Below, in pieces: positions 53,424 to 62,475 of a stretch of 64,000 bases of DNA. A program made the translations under genes and the position numbers. Each line of letters opens with the position of its first letter. Position 1 is the stretch's first letter. This stretch comes from an uncultured Clostridia bacterium. GTDB lineage: Bacteria > Bacillota > Clostridia > Oscillospirales > Acutalibacteraceae. The notes under the pieces are model-generated. The model saw only the letters and a list, made by a program, of their open reading frames with translations, ran no database searches and was not told the DNA's origin. The stretch covers positions 1-64,000 of the forward strand of contig CALWIU010000030.1 of the NCBI GenBank assembly GCA_944380845.1, written 5' to 3'.

Positions 53424-56192
53424 TGCGTTGACTGGTTCCGGACTGGGTTCGGTTTCCGGTTTTTCAGAAGGCTGATATGCGATTGGCAGTGCAAAAGAAA
53501 CCTTGAACAGATCGCCGTCGATTTCGATGGAAAAACTGCCGTTTTGCAGTTCGCACAGGCTTTTGGCAATCGACAGTCCCAGTCCGCTGCCTTCTCCGCT
53601 TCGTGAGTCATCTCCTCGAACAAAGCGGCGTGTCAACTCTTCAGCAGGAATATTCAGGGGATTTTTGGAGATGTTTTTCATCGTAAAAATGCCGTTGCCA
53701 TCCTTTTTCGTTACATCCACATAAACCCGTGTGCCAGGCATGGCGTATTTGCGGACATTGGAAAAGAGATTGTCGATAATACGGTAAGTCTGACGGTTAT
53801 CTGCATAAATAATGGTTGAATCCACCGGATCGTTAATCAAAATTTCAATATGATCTTTTTGCAGCGCGTCGCTGTTTTCGCCAATGGCCTGCAATGCCAT
53901 TTCATATAAATTGACCTGGATTTTGTGAAGCGGAATATTGCCGGTAGAGGCTTTGGACGCTTCGGTCAAATCTTCGATCAGATGCGTCAGGTGGTGCGCT
54001 TTTTCATCAATTACCCGAACATATTCACGCGCTTTTTCATCGGAAAGATTTCGTTTTTGCAACAGATCCGCGTAGGTAACAATAGAGGTCAGCGGCGTTT
54101 TCAGATCATGCGATACATTGGTGATCAGTTCGGCTTTTAATCTTTCATCTCGTACGCTTTTTTCGATGGCGTTTCGCATTCCCTCCCGGCTGTATAGTAA
54201 ATCAGCCGCCAGAGCTTGCAGATGCCGGGGAAGTTTTCGGGTATCCAGCGGATGTGAATAATCCCCTTCCCGGATGCTTGCTGTTTCCTGGGTAATCAGA
54301 TCCAACGCTTTGATATGCCGCAGAATCAGGATCAGAAGGGCGATATCTGCTGCCCCAACAAAAATAAAAAGAAATGGTGCATAGCTGAGTCCGGCGATCA
54401 GAGTCGTGATGATCGAATAGACAATGCCGACAAACAAAACGATTTTATATTGCTTTTTATAAAAGGCCGGATGATCGGTGATCTGCTTTTTCAGATATTT
54501 TCTGTAAGCAGCTTTGCTTTTTGCGCCGATAACATACCAGAAAGAATGGCTGATGAGAGTGCCGTTTTTGCCGGTACGAATGACACTTGCCAGATATTCC
54601 AGCAGCACCAGAAGAAAGACGGCGGTAAGGGCGGGAATCAAAAGATCCTGAATCGTCATCAAAAACAGCGGCGGGCGGTAAGCCGAAAGCAGATCCGCGC
54701 TCCATCGGTAAAAGAACAGGAATACGACGCCTACGCCGGAAACCACCAGAAGCGCCCCGCTGAACAGAAAATGCCAGTCGTTATAGAGTTTATCGATCCC
54801 CAGTTTTCTGCCGCTGCCCGCAATCAGAATATACAGCGCGGTTGCCAAGAAACCAAGCAGACTGACAGCCGAAAAGAAAAGATAAAGGGTCTGATGCTTT
54901 TTGGCATCGTTAAACTGTCGCTGTAAAAAAGTATAGGCGTCAGCGTATCCGGCTTCGCTGTTGTCCAGATCACTGTAAAGCACCACCTGGCCGCCCAGCG
55001 TTTCTTCGGTCAGATTTACCGTGTCACCGACGAGACTGCTGAAAAGATCCCGACGGAACGAATCGTGGCTGCGCCTTGCCGCTTCCGCGGTATCAAAAGT
55101 TTTGTTTTCGGTCACTTCCAGACGCCAGGGTGCGGCTTTTGCTTCGTTTACTGCCTGACGGAAAAAGTCTTCCGCCTTCTCAGAAGAGAGCATTTCACCG
55201 GAACCATTGTCGCTTTGAAAGGCTTTGATGTTGGTGATGTATTCGCCGGTAGCCGGATAATAAAAGAAATATTTTATGCTGTCTGTAGCCGGAAGGGTGA
55301 AATTTTCCGGTAACGATTCGGCGTCATAGGGGTTTGTGATATCGTACTGATTCAGCATGGTCTCGGCATAATTGTAAATATTTTCACTTAAAACCGGCGT
55401 ACCGACCCGCTCAACCAGATAAATGCGGATACGATAATAATAATTAAGCCAAATGGCGGGGTTATCCGACCCTTTGAGTTCTACCGCATAGCCGGAGGGG
55501 TTCTGCACTTCACCGGTTGTATCGCCGGCATCAAAAATCCATTGGCTGTCGGAATCTGTATCAAACAAAAATGTGGTTTCTGTTTCTGCCAGCACACTTT
55601 CATCGGACAGCAGGGAGGAAGAAGAGGTCTGATCCGAACTGTCATCCTTGTATGTTTCGGTGACTTCCGGCAAAGTTTGGGAAGAATCTATTTCCGGTAA
55701 GGATTGATCAGACCTTGCCAGCTGCAAAAAGGATTCTGTATCCAGTGACGGGCAGCATAAAAGGAATGCTTCTGCATAATCTTCCGGCGTTTTGCAATTG
55801 ACGAACAGATAAGAGGTAAAGGCGGAAGGATCCGTTCCCTCCGGCAGGTTTTTTTGCAGCCAAAGCATTTGATCCAGCCGGATTTCCATGGTTCTCTGTT
55901 CGGCGGATATTTTATTGCTGTATTCGTCATATAAGGTGTATTGTTCCTGTATTTTTTTCAGATAGTCTTTGTTATTAAATTTGGCAAAATCATGTAGCTG
56001 AAACACTTCTTGCTGGATCAGCGCGTAAAAGTATTCGCTTTCGTAAACGCTTTCATCCTTTTTTACATCAAACAGCAGCGCGTTCTTTGCCGCTGTATAG
56101 GTTAGAATACAGCCGGAAAAAGCAAAGAGAATGACAAGCAGAACAGCGATCAGACGATAGGGGAATTCATAATTTTTCCATTTTGTAGCCAA
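53421..56192 (-). CDS. Membrane sensor histidine kinase with large extracytoplasmic domain
   Basis: A 923-residue kinase. TM1 about 13-36; an extracytoplasmic region of about 380 residues (Ser/Asp/Glu-rich, no recognised fold); then a cluster of transmembrane helices (about 437-640, five to six segments such as LFFSAVSLLGFLATALYILI). The kinase core follows: H box NVSHDLKTPLTSI (His about 695), N box NLFSNVRKYA, G box GEGSGLGLS. The N box has Asn-Val-Arg-Lys. The start ATG overlaps the response regulator's end by 26 bases. It faces against the surrounding plus-strand genes and, with the GPH transporter, interrupts the mnmE-mnmG neighbourhood. Ligand unknown; a wall or sugar signal is plausible. 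Confidence 0.9.
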   Translation of the reverse strand: MATKWKNYEFPYRLIAVLLVILFAFSGCILTYTAAKNALLFDVKKDESVYESEYFYALIQQEVFQLHDFAKFNNKDYLKKIQEQYTLYDEYSNKISAEQRTMEIRLDQMLWLQKNLPEGTDPSAFTSYLFVNCKTPEDYAEAFLLCCPSLDTESFLQLARSDQSLPEIDSSQTLPEVTETYKDDSSDQTSSSSLLSDESVLAETETTFLFDTDSDSQWIFDAGDTTGEVQNPSGYAVELKGSDNPAIWLNYYYRIRIYLVERVGTPVLSENIYNYAETMLNQYDITNPYDAESLPENFTLPATDSIKYFFYYPATGEYITNIKAFQSDNGSGEMLSSEKAEDFFRQAVNEAKAAPWRLEVTENKTFDTAEAARRSHDSFRRDLFSSLVGDTVNLTEETLGGQVVLYSDLDNSEAGYADAYTFLQRQFNDAKKHQTLYLFFSAVSLLGFLATALYILIAGSGRKLGIDKLYNDWHFLFSGALLVVSGVGVVFLFFYRWSADLLSAYRPPLFLMTIQDLLIPALTAVFLLVLLEYLASVIRTGKNGTLISHSFWYVIGAKSKAAYRKYLKKQITDHPAFYKKQYKIVLFVGIVYSIITTLIAGLSYAPFLFIFVGAADIALLILILRHIKALDLITQETASIREGDYSHPLDTRKLPRHLQALAADLLYSREGMRNAIEKSVRDERLKAELITNVSHDLKTPLTSIVTYADLLQKRNLSDEKAREYVRVIDEKAHHLTHLIEDLTEASKASTGNIPLHKIQVNLYEMALQAIGENSDALQKDHIEILINDPVDSTIIYADNRQTYRIIDNLFSNVRKYAMPGTRVYVDVTKKDGNGIFTMKNISKNPLNIPAEELTRRFVRGDDSRSGEGSGLGLSIAKSLCELQNGSFSIEIDGDLFKVSFALPIAYQPSEKPETEPSPEPVNA

Positions 56193-56856
56193 GACCCCAC
56201 ACCACCTTTATATATTTTGGTTCTTTGGGATTGATTTCGATTTTTTCACGGATGCGGCGAATATGAACGGTTACGGTTTTTTCCACCGAAAAGGAAGGTT
56301 CGTTCCAGACGGCTTCATAAATTTGCCCTGTTGAAAAGACCCTTCCGCGGTTTTTCATCAAAAACTCAATGATTCCGTATTCGGTTGCTGTCAGCTTGAC
56401 CGGTTCGCCGTCAACGGTCAGACAGCGGGAGGATAAATCCAGCGACAGACCGCCGTTGATGATGACGCTGTCGGGGTTTTCCATGCTGCCCAGTTTGGTG
56501 TAGCGGCGGATTTGAGATTTTACGCGCGCCATCAGTTCCAGCGGATTGAATGGCTTGGTGACATAATCGTCCGCGCCGAAGCTCAGTCCCTGAATTTTGT
56601 CGATATCCTCACTTTTGGCGGATAATAGGATAATCGGTATGTTGTGTTTTTCCCGTAGTTTCAGTGTGGCGCTTAAACCGTCCAGATTCGGCATCATAAT
56701 GTCAAGGATGATACAGTGAATTTCGTTGTTTTCCACCAGTTCCAGCGCCTGTTTACCGTCTGTGGCGCTCAGAACTTCATATTGTTCCATTTGAAGATAT
56801 ATTTCAATAGATTCCAAAATGGCTTTATCATCGTCACAGACCAGAACCCGATACAT
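56167..56856 (-). CDS. OmpR/PhoB-family response regulator
   Basis: A 229-residue response regulator. Receiver domain about 1-118: acidic pocket DDD (9-11), phospho-acceptor Asp in LDIMMPNLDG, switch Ser in LLSAK and Lys in VTKPFNP. Winged-helix DNA-binding domain about 130-228 ends VWGLGYKMEK. ATG 56856 is chosen for AAGGAGGGAAC in front. Cotranscribed and overlapping with the histidine kinase. The regulon is unknown; the divergent GPH transporter is an obvious candidate. Confidence 0.93.
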   Translation of the reverse strand: MYRVLVCDDDKAILESIEIYLQMEQYEVLSATDGKQALELVENNEIHCIILDIMMPNLDGLSATLKLREKHNIPIILLSAKSEDIDKIQGLSFGADDYVTKPFNPLELMARVKSQIRRYTKLGSMENPDSVIINGGLSLDLSSRCLTVDGEPVKLTATEYGIIEFLMKNRGRVFSTGQIYEAVWNEPSFSVEKTVTVHIRRIREKIEINPKEPKYIKVVWGLGYKMEKL

Positions 56857-56885
56857 GGGCGTTCCCTCCTTCTTCATCGTATTTC

Positions 56886-56914
56886 AGTATAGCATATACC
56901 CGCATCCCTGAAAA
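56886..56914 (-). promoter_or_regulatory. Promoter of two-component system
   Basis: Minus strand -35 TTTTCA (56909-56914), 17-base spacer, extended -10 TGCTATACT (-10 at 56886-56891). Confidence 0.65.
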
Positions 56915-57068
56915 GAGCATCTTCATCATACCCTGTAAATACCAAAACAGGGAAAAGAAAAAATTACAAAATCTTAGAAATCAAAATTTTTTGCATCTAT
57001 GCGCGAATTCTGTTCAGATATAAAGGAATAATTATGCGAATTTTATACATTTTACCGGGAGATTTGAT

Positions 57069-57097
57069 TTGACAATTTGTCACAGGACGATTATAAT
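57069..57097 (+). promoter_or_regulatory. Promoter of GPH transporter gene
   Basis: Plus strand consensus -35 TTGACA (57069-57074), 17-base spacer, consensus -10 TATAAT (57092-57097). It is divergent from the two-component promoter. Confidence 0.82.
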
Positions 57098-57140
57098 TAA
57101 AAATGGTATATCAAAATCAGGAAAGACAGGAAGTGAAGGA

Positions 57141-58661
57141 ATGGCAAAAGAACAAGTCGCTTCGGTTGAAACACAAACCGAAGCTGAACAGGAAGAGATA
57201 CTCAAACAACTGGAACAACAGCACAAAAATTATCTTTCGCCGCGCGATTATGTCGCTTATATCCTTTCAGGCGCCGGTGATAAAAACTGGGAAACATTCA
57301 ACGGTGCCCAGTCCGATTTTTTCTATCGTACTTTTTTAAATGCCAAACCCAGTTCCCTTGCGGTATCCAGCGTGATTTCCACAGTTATCGATACCTTTGA
57401 CAATGCGATTTCCGGGTTGATGATCGACCGTACCCGTACGCGCTGGGGGCGTGTCCGGCCCTGGCTGATCCTGACGCTGCCGCTGTGGGTAATCGGTTCG
57501 CTGGCACCCTGGCTGCTGCCCGGCAATCTGTCGCAGCTGACGCTGATTATCTTTTTTGCTATTGACTATTATCTGACTTCCATCGCAAATTCTTTTTACA
57601 CCCCATCTTATCAGGCTTTGCTTTTTAACCTGACGCCCAATGTGGCGGAGCGCAACAAGCTGATTGCCACGGATACTTATATCGATTTGTTAGGCGTGTG
57701 GCTGCCGTCGCTGTTCCCGTTTTTTGTTGACTTTTTAAAGGTCGATACCCGATTGATTTATACCGGCGGTGCAGTGATCTTTATTGCAATGGTCATTATT
57801 TTCCGTATTTTTGGCTTTTTTACCTTGCGTGAAAGGGTGCCGCTGGCAGCAAAAGAGGATCTGAAAAAAGTCAGTGTCTGGAAATCCGTAAAGCAGATCA
57901 TGACCTGTCAGCCGATGTGGATCGTTTTGATTAAGAGCTTTTTCGGCGTCGGCAAGGCCGTCGGCGTTCGGGTGCAGAATGACTTCTGGCTCAATTGCTT
58001 CGGAAAAATTTCCTATGGCACCATTACCGGCCTGTTTACCGGCTTGCCCTCTTATTTTGTTTTGCCTTTTGCCCCGCGCATGAGTGAAAAAATGGGCGTT
58101 AAAAATCTCTGTTCTTTCAGTTATGGCTTTTGCGGCGTAGCGTACCTTTTGATGTATTTTGTCGGCTATAATCCGACCGGCAATACCATTATCAATTTGA
58201 TCTGGGTTACTTTTGCCCTGACCGTCGCCGGATCAATGAACAGTATCCAGCGGTATTCTTCTACGGCGATGACCGGTGAGGTTTATGATTATATCGAATG
58301 GAAAACCGGCATTCGCAGTGAAGGAACGGTTTCGGCGGCGATGAACTATGTTAACTTGATTTTGACCCCGTTGTCCACCTTTATCAGCAGCTGGATTTTG
58401 GAAGCGGCGCATATTCGTTCGGTCTATCAGAACGGCAGATTGATTCGCCAGACCAATCCTGAAATGCTGCGCTCGCTGTGGGCGGTTTTTGCTTTGGCGC
58501 CTGCTGTCGGAAGAATTTCAAAGGCGATCATCCTTTATTTCTTTAAAGTCCACGGCAAGACAAAGGAACGCATGATGCGTGAACTGGCAGAGATTCGAGC
58601 CGCTAAGGTCATCGATACCGGTTCGGAGAAAACCGACTCCGGGCCAAAGGAATCAGAATAA
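57141..58661 (+). CDS. GPH-family sugar:cation symporter (MFS)
   Basis: A 506-residue membrane transporter of the glycoside-pentoside-hexuronide family, which imports sugars with Na+ or H+. About 12 hydrophobic helices are visible; the cytoplasmic loop after TM2 has the family motif DRTRTRWGRVRPWLIL (about 95-110). A soluble N-terminal lead of about 45 residues rich in Glu/Gln (possible coiled coil) precedes the first helix. ATG 57141 is used; the longer frame runs through the promoter. It is divergent from the two-component genes. The substrate is open; alpha-galactosides or glycan-derived sugars used by the left-arm glycosidases would fit. Confidence 0.88.
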   Translation: MAKEQVASVETQTEAEQEEILKQLEQQHKNYLSPRDYVAYILSGAGDKNWETFNGAQSDFFYRTFLNAKPSSLAVSSVISTVIDTFDNAISGLMIDRTRTRWGRVRPWLILTLPLWVIGSLAPWLLPGNLSQLTLIIFFAIDYYLTSIANSFYTPSYQALLFNLTPNVAERNKLIATDTYIDLLGVWLPSLFPFFVDFLKVDTRLIYTGGAVIFIAMVIIFRIFGFFTLRERVPLAAKEDLKKVSVWKSVKQIMTCQPMWIVLIKSFFGVGKAVGVRVQNDFWLNCFGKISYGTITGLFTGLPSYFVLPFAPRMSEKMGVKNLCSFSYGFCGVAYLLMYFVGYNPTGNTIINLIWVTFALTVAGSMNSIQRYSSTAMTGEVYDYIEWKTGIRSEGTVSAAMNYVNLILTPLSTFISSWILEAAHIRSVYQNGRLIRQTNPEMLRSLWAVFALAPAVGRISKAIILYFFKVHGKTKERMMRELAEIRAAKVIDTGSEKTDSGPKESE

Positions 58662-58677
58662 CAAAACAGGATAAAAG

Positions 58678-58712
58678 CAAAAAGGGACTGCCTTTGCCGC
58701 AGCCCCTTTTTT
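58678..58712 (+). terminator. Terminator after GPH transporter
   Basis: Stem AAAAGGG-a-CTGC / GCAG-c-CCCTTTT about 58681-58710 followed by T-run, close upstream of mnmG. Some read-through into mnmG may be needed, since no separate mnmG promoter is clear. Confidence 0.72.
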
Positions 58713-58727
58713 CAAGAAGGTCTCATT

Positions 58728-60620
58728 ATGGAATATTTTGCAGCTGAATATGAAGTCGCCGTAATCGGCGCTGGTCACGCCGGCATAGAAGCCGCTTTGG
58801 CTTCGGCGCGGCTGGGCTGCCGGACGATCTGTTTTACGATCAATCTGGACTGGATCGGCAATATGCCCTGTAATCCGTCTATCGGCGGTACTTCCAAAGG
58901 TCATCTGGTGCGTGAGATTGACGCGCTGGGCGGCGAAATGGGTCTGGCGGCGGATGCCACCCTGATCCAAAGCCGAATGCTGAATCTGGGCAAAGGTCCC
59001 GCGGTTCATTCTCTGCGTGCGCAGATAGACCGGAGAAAGTATTCAGAATATATGAAACACGCCATGGAGCAGCAGGACAATCTGGATTTGAAACAGGCGG
59101 AAATTGTTTCGCTTTCCCGCGAGGCGGACGGGCTGTGGCGTCTGGTGACGCAGTTTGGTGCGGTATTTACCGCCAAAGCCGTGGTTTTGGCGACCGGCAC
59201 CTTTCTTTCCGGCAAGATATTTGTCGGTGATGTTTCTTTTTCGGGCGGTCCGGATGGGATGTTTCCCGCCAACCGGCTGTCTTCTTCTTTGTCGAACTAT
59301 ATGACCCTTCGCCGGTTTAAAACCGGTACGCCCGCCCGGGTCAATCGCCGCACCGTTTGTTTTGACGATCTGGAAGTTCAGCAGGGAGATGATCGCATTG
59401 TCCCGTTTTCTTTTTCAGGGAAGTATCAGCCAAAAAACAAAGCGGTATGCTATATCACCTATACAAACGATGAAACCAAGCAGATCATTTTAGACAATCT
59501 TTCCCGCTCGCCTCTGTTCGGCGGCGAGATTGTGGGTACCGGGCCGCGGTATTGCCCGAGCATTGAGGATAAAATGGTTCGTTTTGCCGAAAAAAAGCGT
59601 CACCAGATTTTTATTGAGCCGTGCGGATTGGATACGGAGGAACTGTACCTGCAAGGTCTTTCGTCTTCTTTGCCGGAGGATGTGCAGCTTCGGTTCATCC
59701 ATTCCATCAAGGGGCTGGAGCACTGCATGGTCATGCGTACCGCTTATGCCATTGAATATGACTGTGTCGATCCGCAGCAGATGAATGCGACGCTGGAATT
59801 TACGGATGTTCCCAATTTGTACGGCGCCGGACAGTTCAACGGTTCGAGCGGGTATGAGGAGGCGGCGGCGCAGGGGCTGATCGCCGGAATCAACGCTGCC
59901 CGCAAGGTTCAGGGAAAATCTCCCTTTGTGCTGGATCGCGCCGGGTCGTATATCGGTACGCTGATTGATGATCTGGTGACCAAAGGCTGCAATGAGCCGT
60001 ACCGCATGATGACTTCCCGTTCGGAATATCGGCTTTTGCTTCGTCAGGACAATGCCGATCTGCGCTTGAGCGAGGAAGGGTACCGGCTGGGGCTGATCAG
60101 CAAGGAGCGGATCGATGCCCTGCATGAAAAAGAAGCACAGATCGAAGCAGAAAAAAGCCGAGTGAAAACAACGGTTTTGCCTTTATCGCCGCAGTTGAAT
60201 GAATGTCTGATTGCCCACGGCACGACGCCGGTGGACAAGGGGGTTCATTTGCTGGAGCTGCTGCGCCGTCCGCAGCTGGATTATGATACGCTGGCGCCTT
60301 TTGATAAAGACCGGCCGTCGGTCAGCAGGGATGTTTTGGAACAGGTGCAAATCGATATTAAATATGACGGTTATATCCGCCGCCAACAGGCACAGGTTAA
60401 AGAAATGCGCCGTCTGGAAGTTAAAAAGCTGCCGCAAAATATCGATTATGCCGCCATTGAGGGACTGCGGCTTGAAGCGCGGGAAAAACTGTCAAAAATC
60501 AAACCGCAAAATATCGGTCAGGCGTCCCGGATCTCCGGGGTCAGTCCGGCGGATATCTCAGTGCTGTTGATTTATCTGGCGAAGCATGGGGAAGGAGAAA
60601 CAGAAGCAAATGGAACTTGA
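58728..60620 (+). CDS. mnmG: tRNA uridine-5-carboxymethylaminomethyl modification enzyme MnmG
   Basis: A 630-residue FAD enzyme (GidA), partner of MnmE. FAD motif VIGAGHAGIEAAL (about 11-23), CNPSIGGTSKGHLVREIDALGG, MLNLGKGPAVHSLR, and GQFNGSSGYEEAAAQGLIAG (about 369-388). The C-terminal helical domain ends ISRVSPADISVLLIYL-like. Start ATG 58728 has AAGAAGG. Standard length. Its end overlaps rsmG by 11 bases. Confidence 0.96.
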   Translation: MEYFAAEYEVAVIGAGHAGIEAALASARLGCRTICFTINLDWIGNMPCNPSIGGTSKGHLVREIDALGGEMGLAADATLIQSRMLNLGKGPAVHSLRAQIDRRKYSEYMKHAMEQQDNLDLKQAEIVSLSREADGLWRLVTQFGAVFTAKAVVLATGTFLSGKIFVGDVSFSGGPDGMFPANRLSSSLSNYMTLRRFKTGTPARVNRRTVCFDDLEVQQGDDRIVPFSFSGKYQPKNKAVCYITYTNDETKQIILDNLSRSPLFGGEIVGTGPRYCPSIEDKMVRFAEKKRHQIFIEPCGLDTEELYLQGLSSSLPEDVQLRFIHSIKGLEHCMVMRTAYAIEYDCVDPQQMNATLEFTDVPNLYGAGQFNGSSGYEEAAAQGLIAGINAARKVQGKSPFVLDRAGSYIGTLIDDLVTKGCNEPYRMMTSRSEYRLLLRQDNADLRLSEEGYRLGLISKERIDALHEKEAQIEAEKSRVKTTVLPLSPQLNECLIAHGTTPVDKGVHLLELLRRPQLDYDTLAPFDKDRPSVSRDVLEQVQIDIKYDGYIRRQQAQVKEMRRLEVKKLPQNIDYAAIEGLRLEAREKLSKIKPQNIGQASRISGVSPADISVLLIYLAKHGEGETEANGT

Positions 60621-61305
60621 GCGTTTGCGGGCAGCCTTTCCGGCGCTACAGGAAACAGCGTTGGAAAGACTTTCGTTTTACGGCGATTTTTTAGCGGGAT
60701 ATAATCAAAAGGTCAATCTTACTGCGATTACGGATCCCGAAGGTATTCTTGTGAAACATTTTGAAGACAGTCTGGCGCTGCTGCCTTATTTGCCGGAAGA
60801 AAAAACGATTTCGCTGGCGGATGTTGGCACCGGCGCGGGATTTCCCGGCGTCGTGCTGCTGATTGCCCGCCCCGATCTTTCTTTGACGCTGATCGAAGCA
60901 ACGGAAAAGAAGCTTCGTTTTTTGGAGCTGTTATTGTCGCACCTTTCGCTTTCGGCGCAGCTCTGTCACCGGAGGGCGGAAGAAGCCGGGCGCGATCCGG
61001 CTTTTCGCGAGGCGTTTGATGCGGTCAGCGCCCGTGCGGTGGCCTCTTTGCCGGTTTTGTCCGAATACTGTTTGCCGCTGGTAAAGCCCGGCGGTCGGTT
61101 TCTTGCGATGAAATCGATGCTGGCGCAAAAGGAATTGGCGGACAGCCGCCGCGCGATTGCACTTTTGGGCGCCGAAACCGAAAAACAAATCGATTATCGT
61201 TTGTCGAACGGCGACGCCCGCAGCCTGATTGTTATAAAGAAGATTTCGCAAATATCGTCAAAATATCCTCGTCCCACTTCGGTTATCCTAAAAAGACCCC
61301 TTTAA
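60610..61305 (+). CDS. rsmG: 16S rRNA (guanine527-N7) methyltransferase
   Basis: A 231-residue RsmG (GidB) methyltransferase. SAM motif DVGTGAGFPGVVLLIA (about 69-84), LTLIEATEKKLRFLELL, and VSARAVASLP. ATG 60610 is preferred over 60586 because AAGGAG lies upstream only for the former, though spacing is long (13). The C terminus lacks the usual KYPRKAGTPNKKPL and ends KYPRPTSVILKRPL. It follows mnmG in overlap and precedes noc across a terminator. Confidence 0.93.
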   Translation: MELERLRAAFPALQETALERLSFYGDFLAGYNQKVNLTAITDPEGILVKHFEDSLALLPYLPEEKTISLADVGTGAGFPGVVLLIARPDLSLTLIEATEKKLRFLELLLSHLSLSAQLCHRRAEEAGRDPAFREAFDAVSARAVASLPVLSEYCLPLVKPGGRFLAMKSMLAQKELADSRRAIALLGAETEKQIDYRLSNGDARSLIVIKKISQISSKYPRPTSVILKRPL

Positions 61306-61323
61306 AAAACCGAGAAAGCACGA

Positions 61324-61364
61324 AGAAAGCATTTTTCTGTCAATGAAAAATGCTTTCTTTTTTG
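61324..61364 (+). terminator. Terminator after rsmG
   Basis: Fourteen-base perfect stem AGAAAGCATTTTTC (61324-61337) / GAAAAATGCTTTCT (61345-61358) followed by TTTTT. Confidence 0.9.
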
Positions 61365-61407
61365 TCCGAGCTGTGGTACACTTGTAACAGAAAAGGAGGC
61401 GTGCGCT

Positions 61408-62229
61408 ATGTTTTTTTCAAAAGCAGATAAACCTGAAAAGGCCGGACAGATCGCGCTGATCAGCGCGGAGAAAATTTTCCCCAATCCCTGCCAGCCGCGC
61501 ACGACTTTTTCTTATGATGAACTGCGGGAGCTGGCGTCTTCCATTCATGAAAACGGACTTTTGCAGCCGCTGACGGTTCGCCCGTTTGCGGATGGCACCT
61601 ATGAGCTTGTGTGCGGTGAGCGCCGGCTTCGTGCGTGCCGTTTGGCAGGGATCGAAAAGATCCCCTGTGTGATTACTGAGATGAGCGATGAGCAATCTGC
61701 CGTATTTGCTTTATTAGAAAATATTCAGCGGTCCGATTTGAATTTCTTTGAAGAGGCGGCGGCGCTGCAAAAGCTGCAATGCTTTTACGGCCTTTCGCAG
61801 GAAGAAATTGCCGCACGGTTGGGCAAGTCGCAGTCGTTTCTTTCTAATAAACTGCGGCTGCTGCGTCTGTCGGAGGATATACGCGCCGATATTCTGGCAG
61901 CCGGATTATCCGAACGCCATGCCCGTGCCCTTTTGCGTTTGTCAGGGGATAAGCGGCGGGATGCGCTGGAACTGATTCGTTCGCAGCAGCTGACCGTTGC
62001 CGAAACGGAAAAGCTCGTTGATCGAATGCTGAATACCCTGCCGGAACGCCGAAAAGAACCGATCAGCGCGTTCCGGGATCTGACGGTTTTTATCAATACG
62101 CTGAATCACGCAGTCGACACCATGCGAAAGGCAGGCATTGCCGCCAATTCCGCAAAGAGTGAAACCCAGGAATACATTGAATATGTTGTGCGTATTCCAA
62201 AAACCGATGAAAAGAGCCGCGCGGTTTGA
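61408..62229 (+). CDS. noc: ParB-family nucleoid occlusion-like protein
   Basis: A 273-residue ParB/Noc-type CTPase. ParB core with NPCQPRTTFSYDELRELASSI (about 29-49), LVCGERRLRACRLAG (box II, about 71), ENIQRSDLNFFEEA and HTH EEIAARLGKSQSFLSNKLRLL (about 132-152). In Bacillota with two ParB genes near parA, the one placed before parA is Noc, which blocks division over the nucleoid. SD AAGGAGGCG before ATG 61408. The C-terminal 60 residues are not conserved. A second-copy ParB function cannot be excluded, as its recognition motif is unknown. Confidence 0.88.
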   Translation: MFFSKADKPEKAGQIALISAEKIFPNPCQPRTTFSYDELRELASSIHENGLLQPLTVRPFADGTYELVCGERRLRACRLAGIEKIPCVITEMSDEQSAVFALLENIQRSDLNFFEEAAALQKLQCFYGLSQEEIAARLGKSQSFLSNKLRLLRLSEDIRADILAAGLSERHARALLRLSGDKRRDALELIRSQQLTVAETEKLVDRMLNTLPERRKEPISAFRDLTVFINTLNHAVDTMRKAGIAANSAKSETQEYIEYVVRIPKTDEKSRAV

Positions 62230-62281
62230 GGGTTTTTGTTTTTCTTGCTTTCTTCTTATCTTCCATATCCCATCCACGGAA

Positions 62282-62309
62282 AGGGACAGCCGTCAGGCTG
62301 TCCTTTTTC
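62282..62309 (+). terminator. Terminator after noc
   Basis: Stem GGACAGCC (62284-62291) / GGCTGTCC (62296-62303) with loop GTCA and TTTTT tail. Confidence 0.88.
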
Positions 62310-62319
62310 CGTTTTTCAT

Positions 62320-62335
62320 TGTTTCATGTGAAACA
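62320..62335. repeat. parS-like site 1
   Basis: TGTTTCATGTGAAACA differs from the Bacillus parS TGTTTCACGTGAAACA at one position. It is the first of three copies between noc and parA, close after the noc terminator. Confidence 0.88.
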
Positions 62336-62358
62336 CAGGCGGCAGCGTCATCTTTGAT

Positions 62359-62374
62359 TGTTTCATGTGAAACA
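62359..62374. repeat. parS-like site 2
   Basis: Identical 16-base copy TGTTTCATGTGAAACA, 39 bases (start to start) from site 1. Confidence 0.88.
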
Positions 62375-62394
62375 TAATCAATCGCTTTTTTGAC

Positions 62395-62410
62395 TGTTTC
62401 ATGTGAAACA
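62395..62410. repeat. parS-like site 3
   Basis: Third identical copy, 36 bases from site 2 and ending four bases before the parA -35 box. ParB spreading here would touch the parA promoter. Confidence 0.88.
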
Positions 62411-62413
62411 TGG

Positions 62414-62442
62414 TTGATTTTACCCGGGAGAGTTGTTATAAT
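62414..62442 (+). promoter_or_regulatory. parA-parB promoter
   Basis: Plus strand -35 TTGATT (62414-62419), 17-base spacer, consensus -10 TATAAT (62437-62442), immediately beside parS-like site 3. Confidence 0.8.
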
Positions 62443-62475
62443 AAAGGAAATGATTTTTGGGGAGAAGGACACATC

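Noticed and set aside
57034..57072. Short frame MRILYILPGDLI with SD AAAGGA, possible leader peptide
   Set aside because: It lies upstream of the -35 of the transporter promoter and its stop overlaps that box, so it would not be in the transcript; likely chance.
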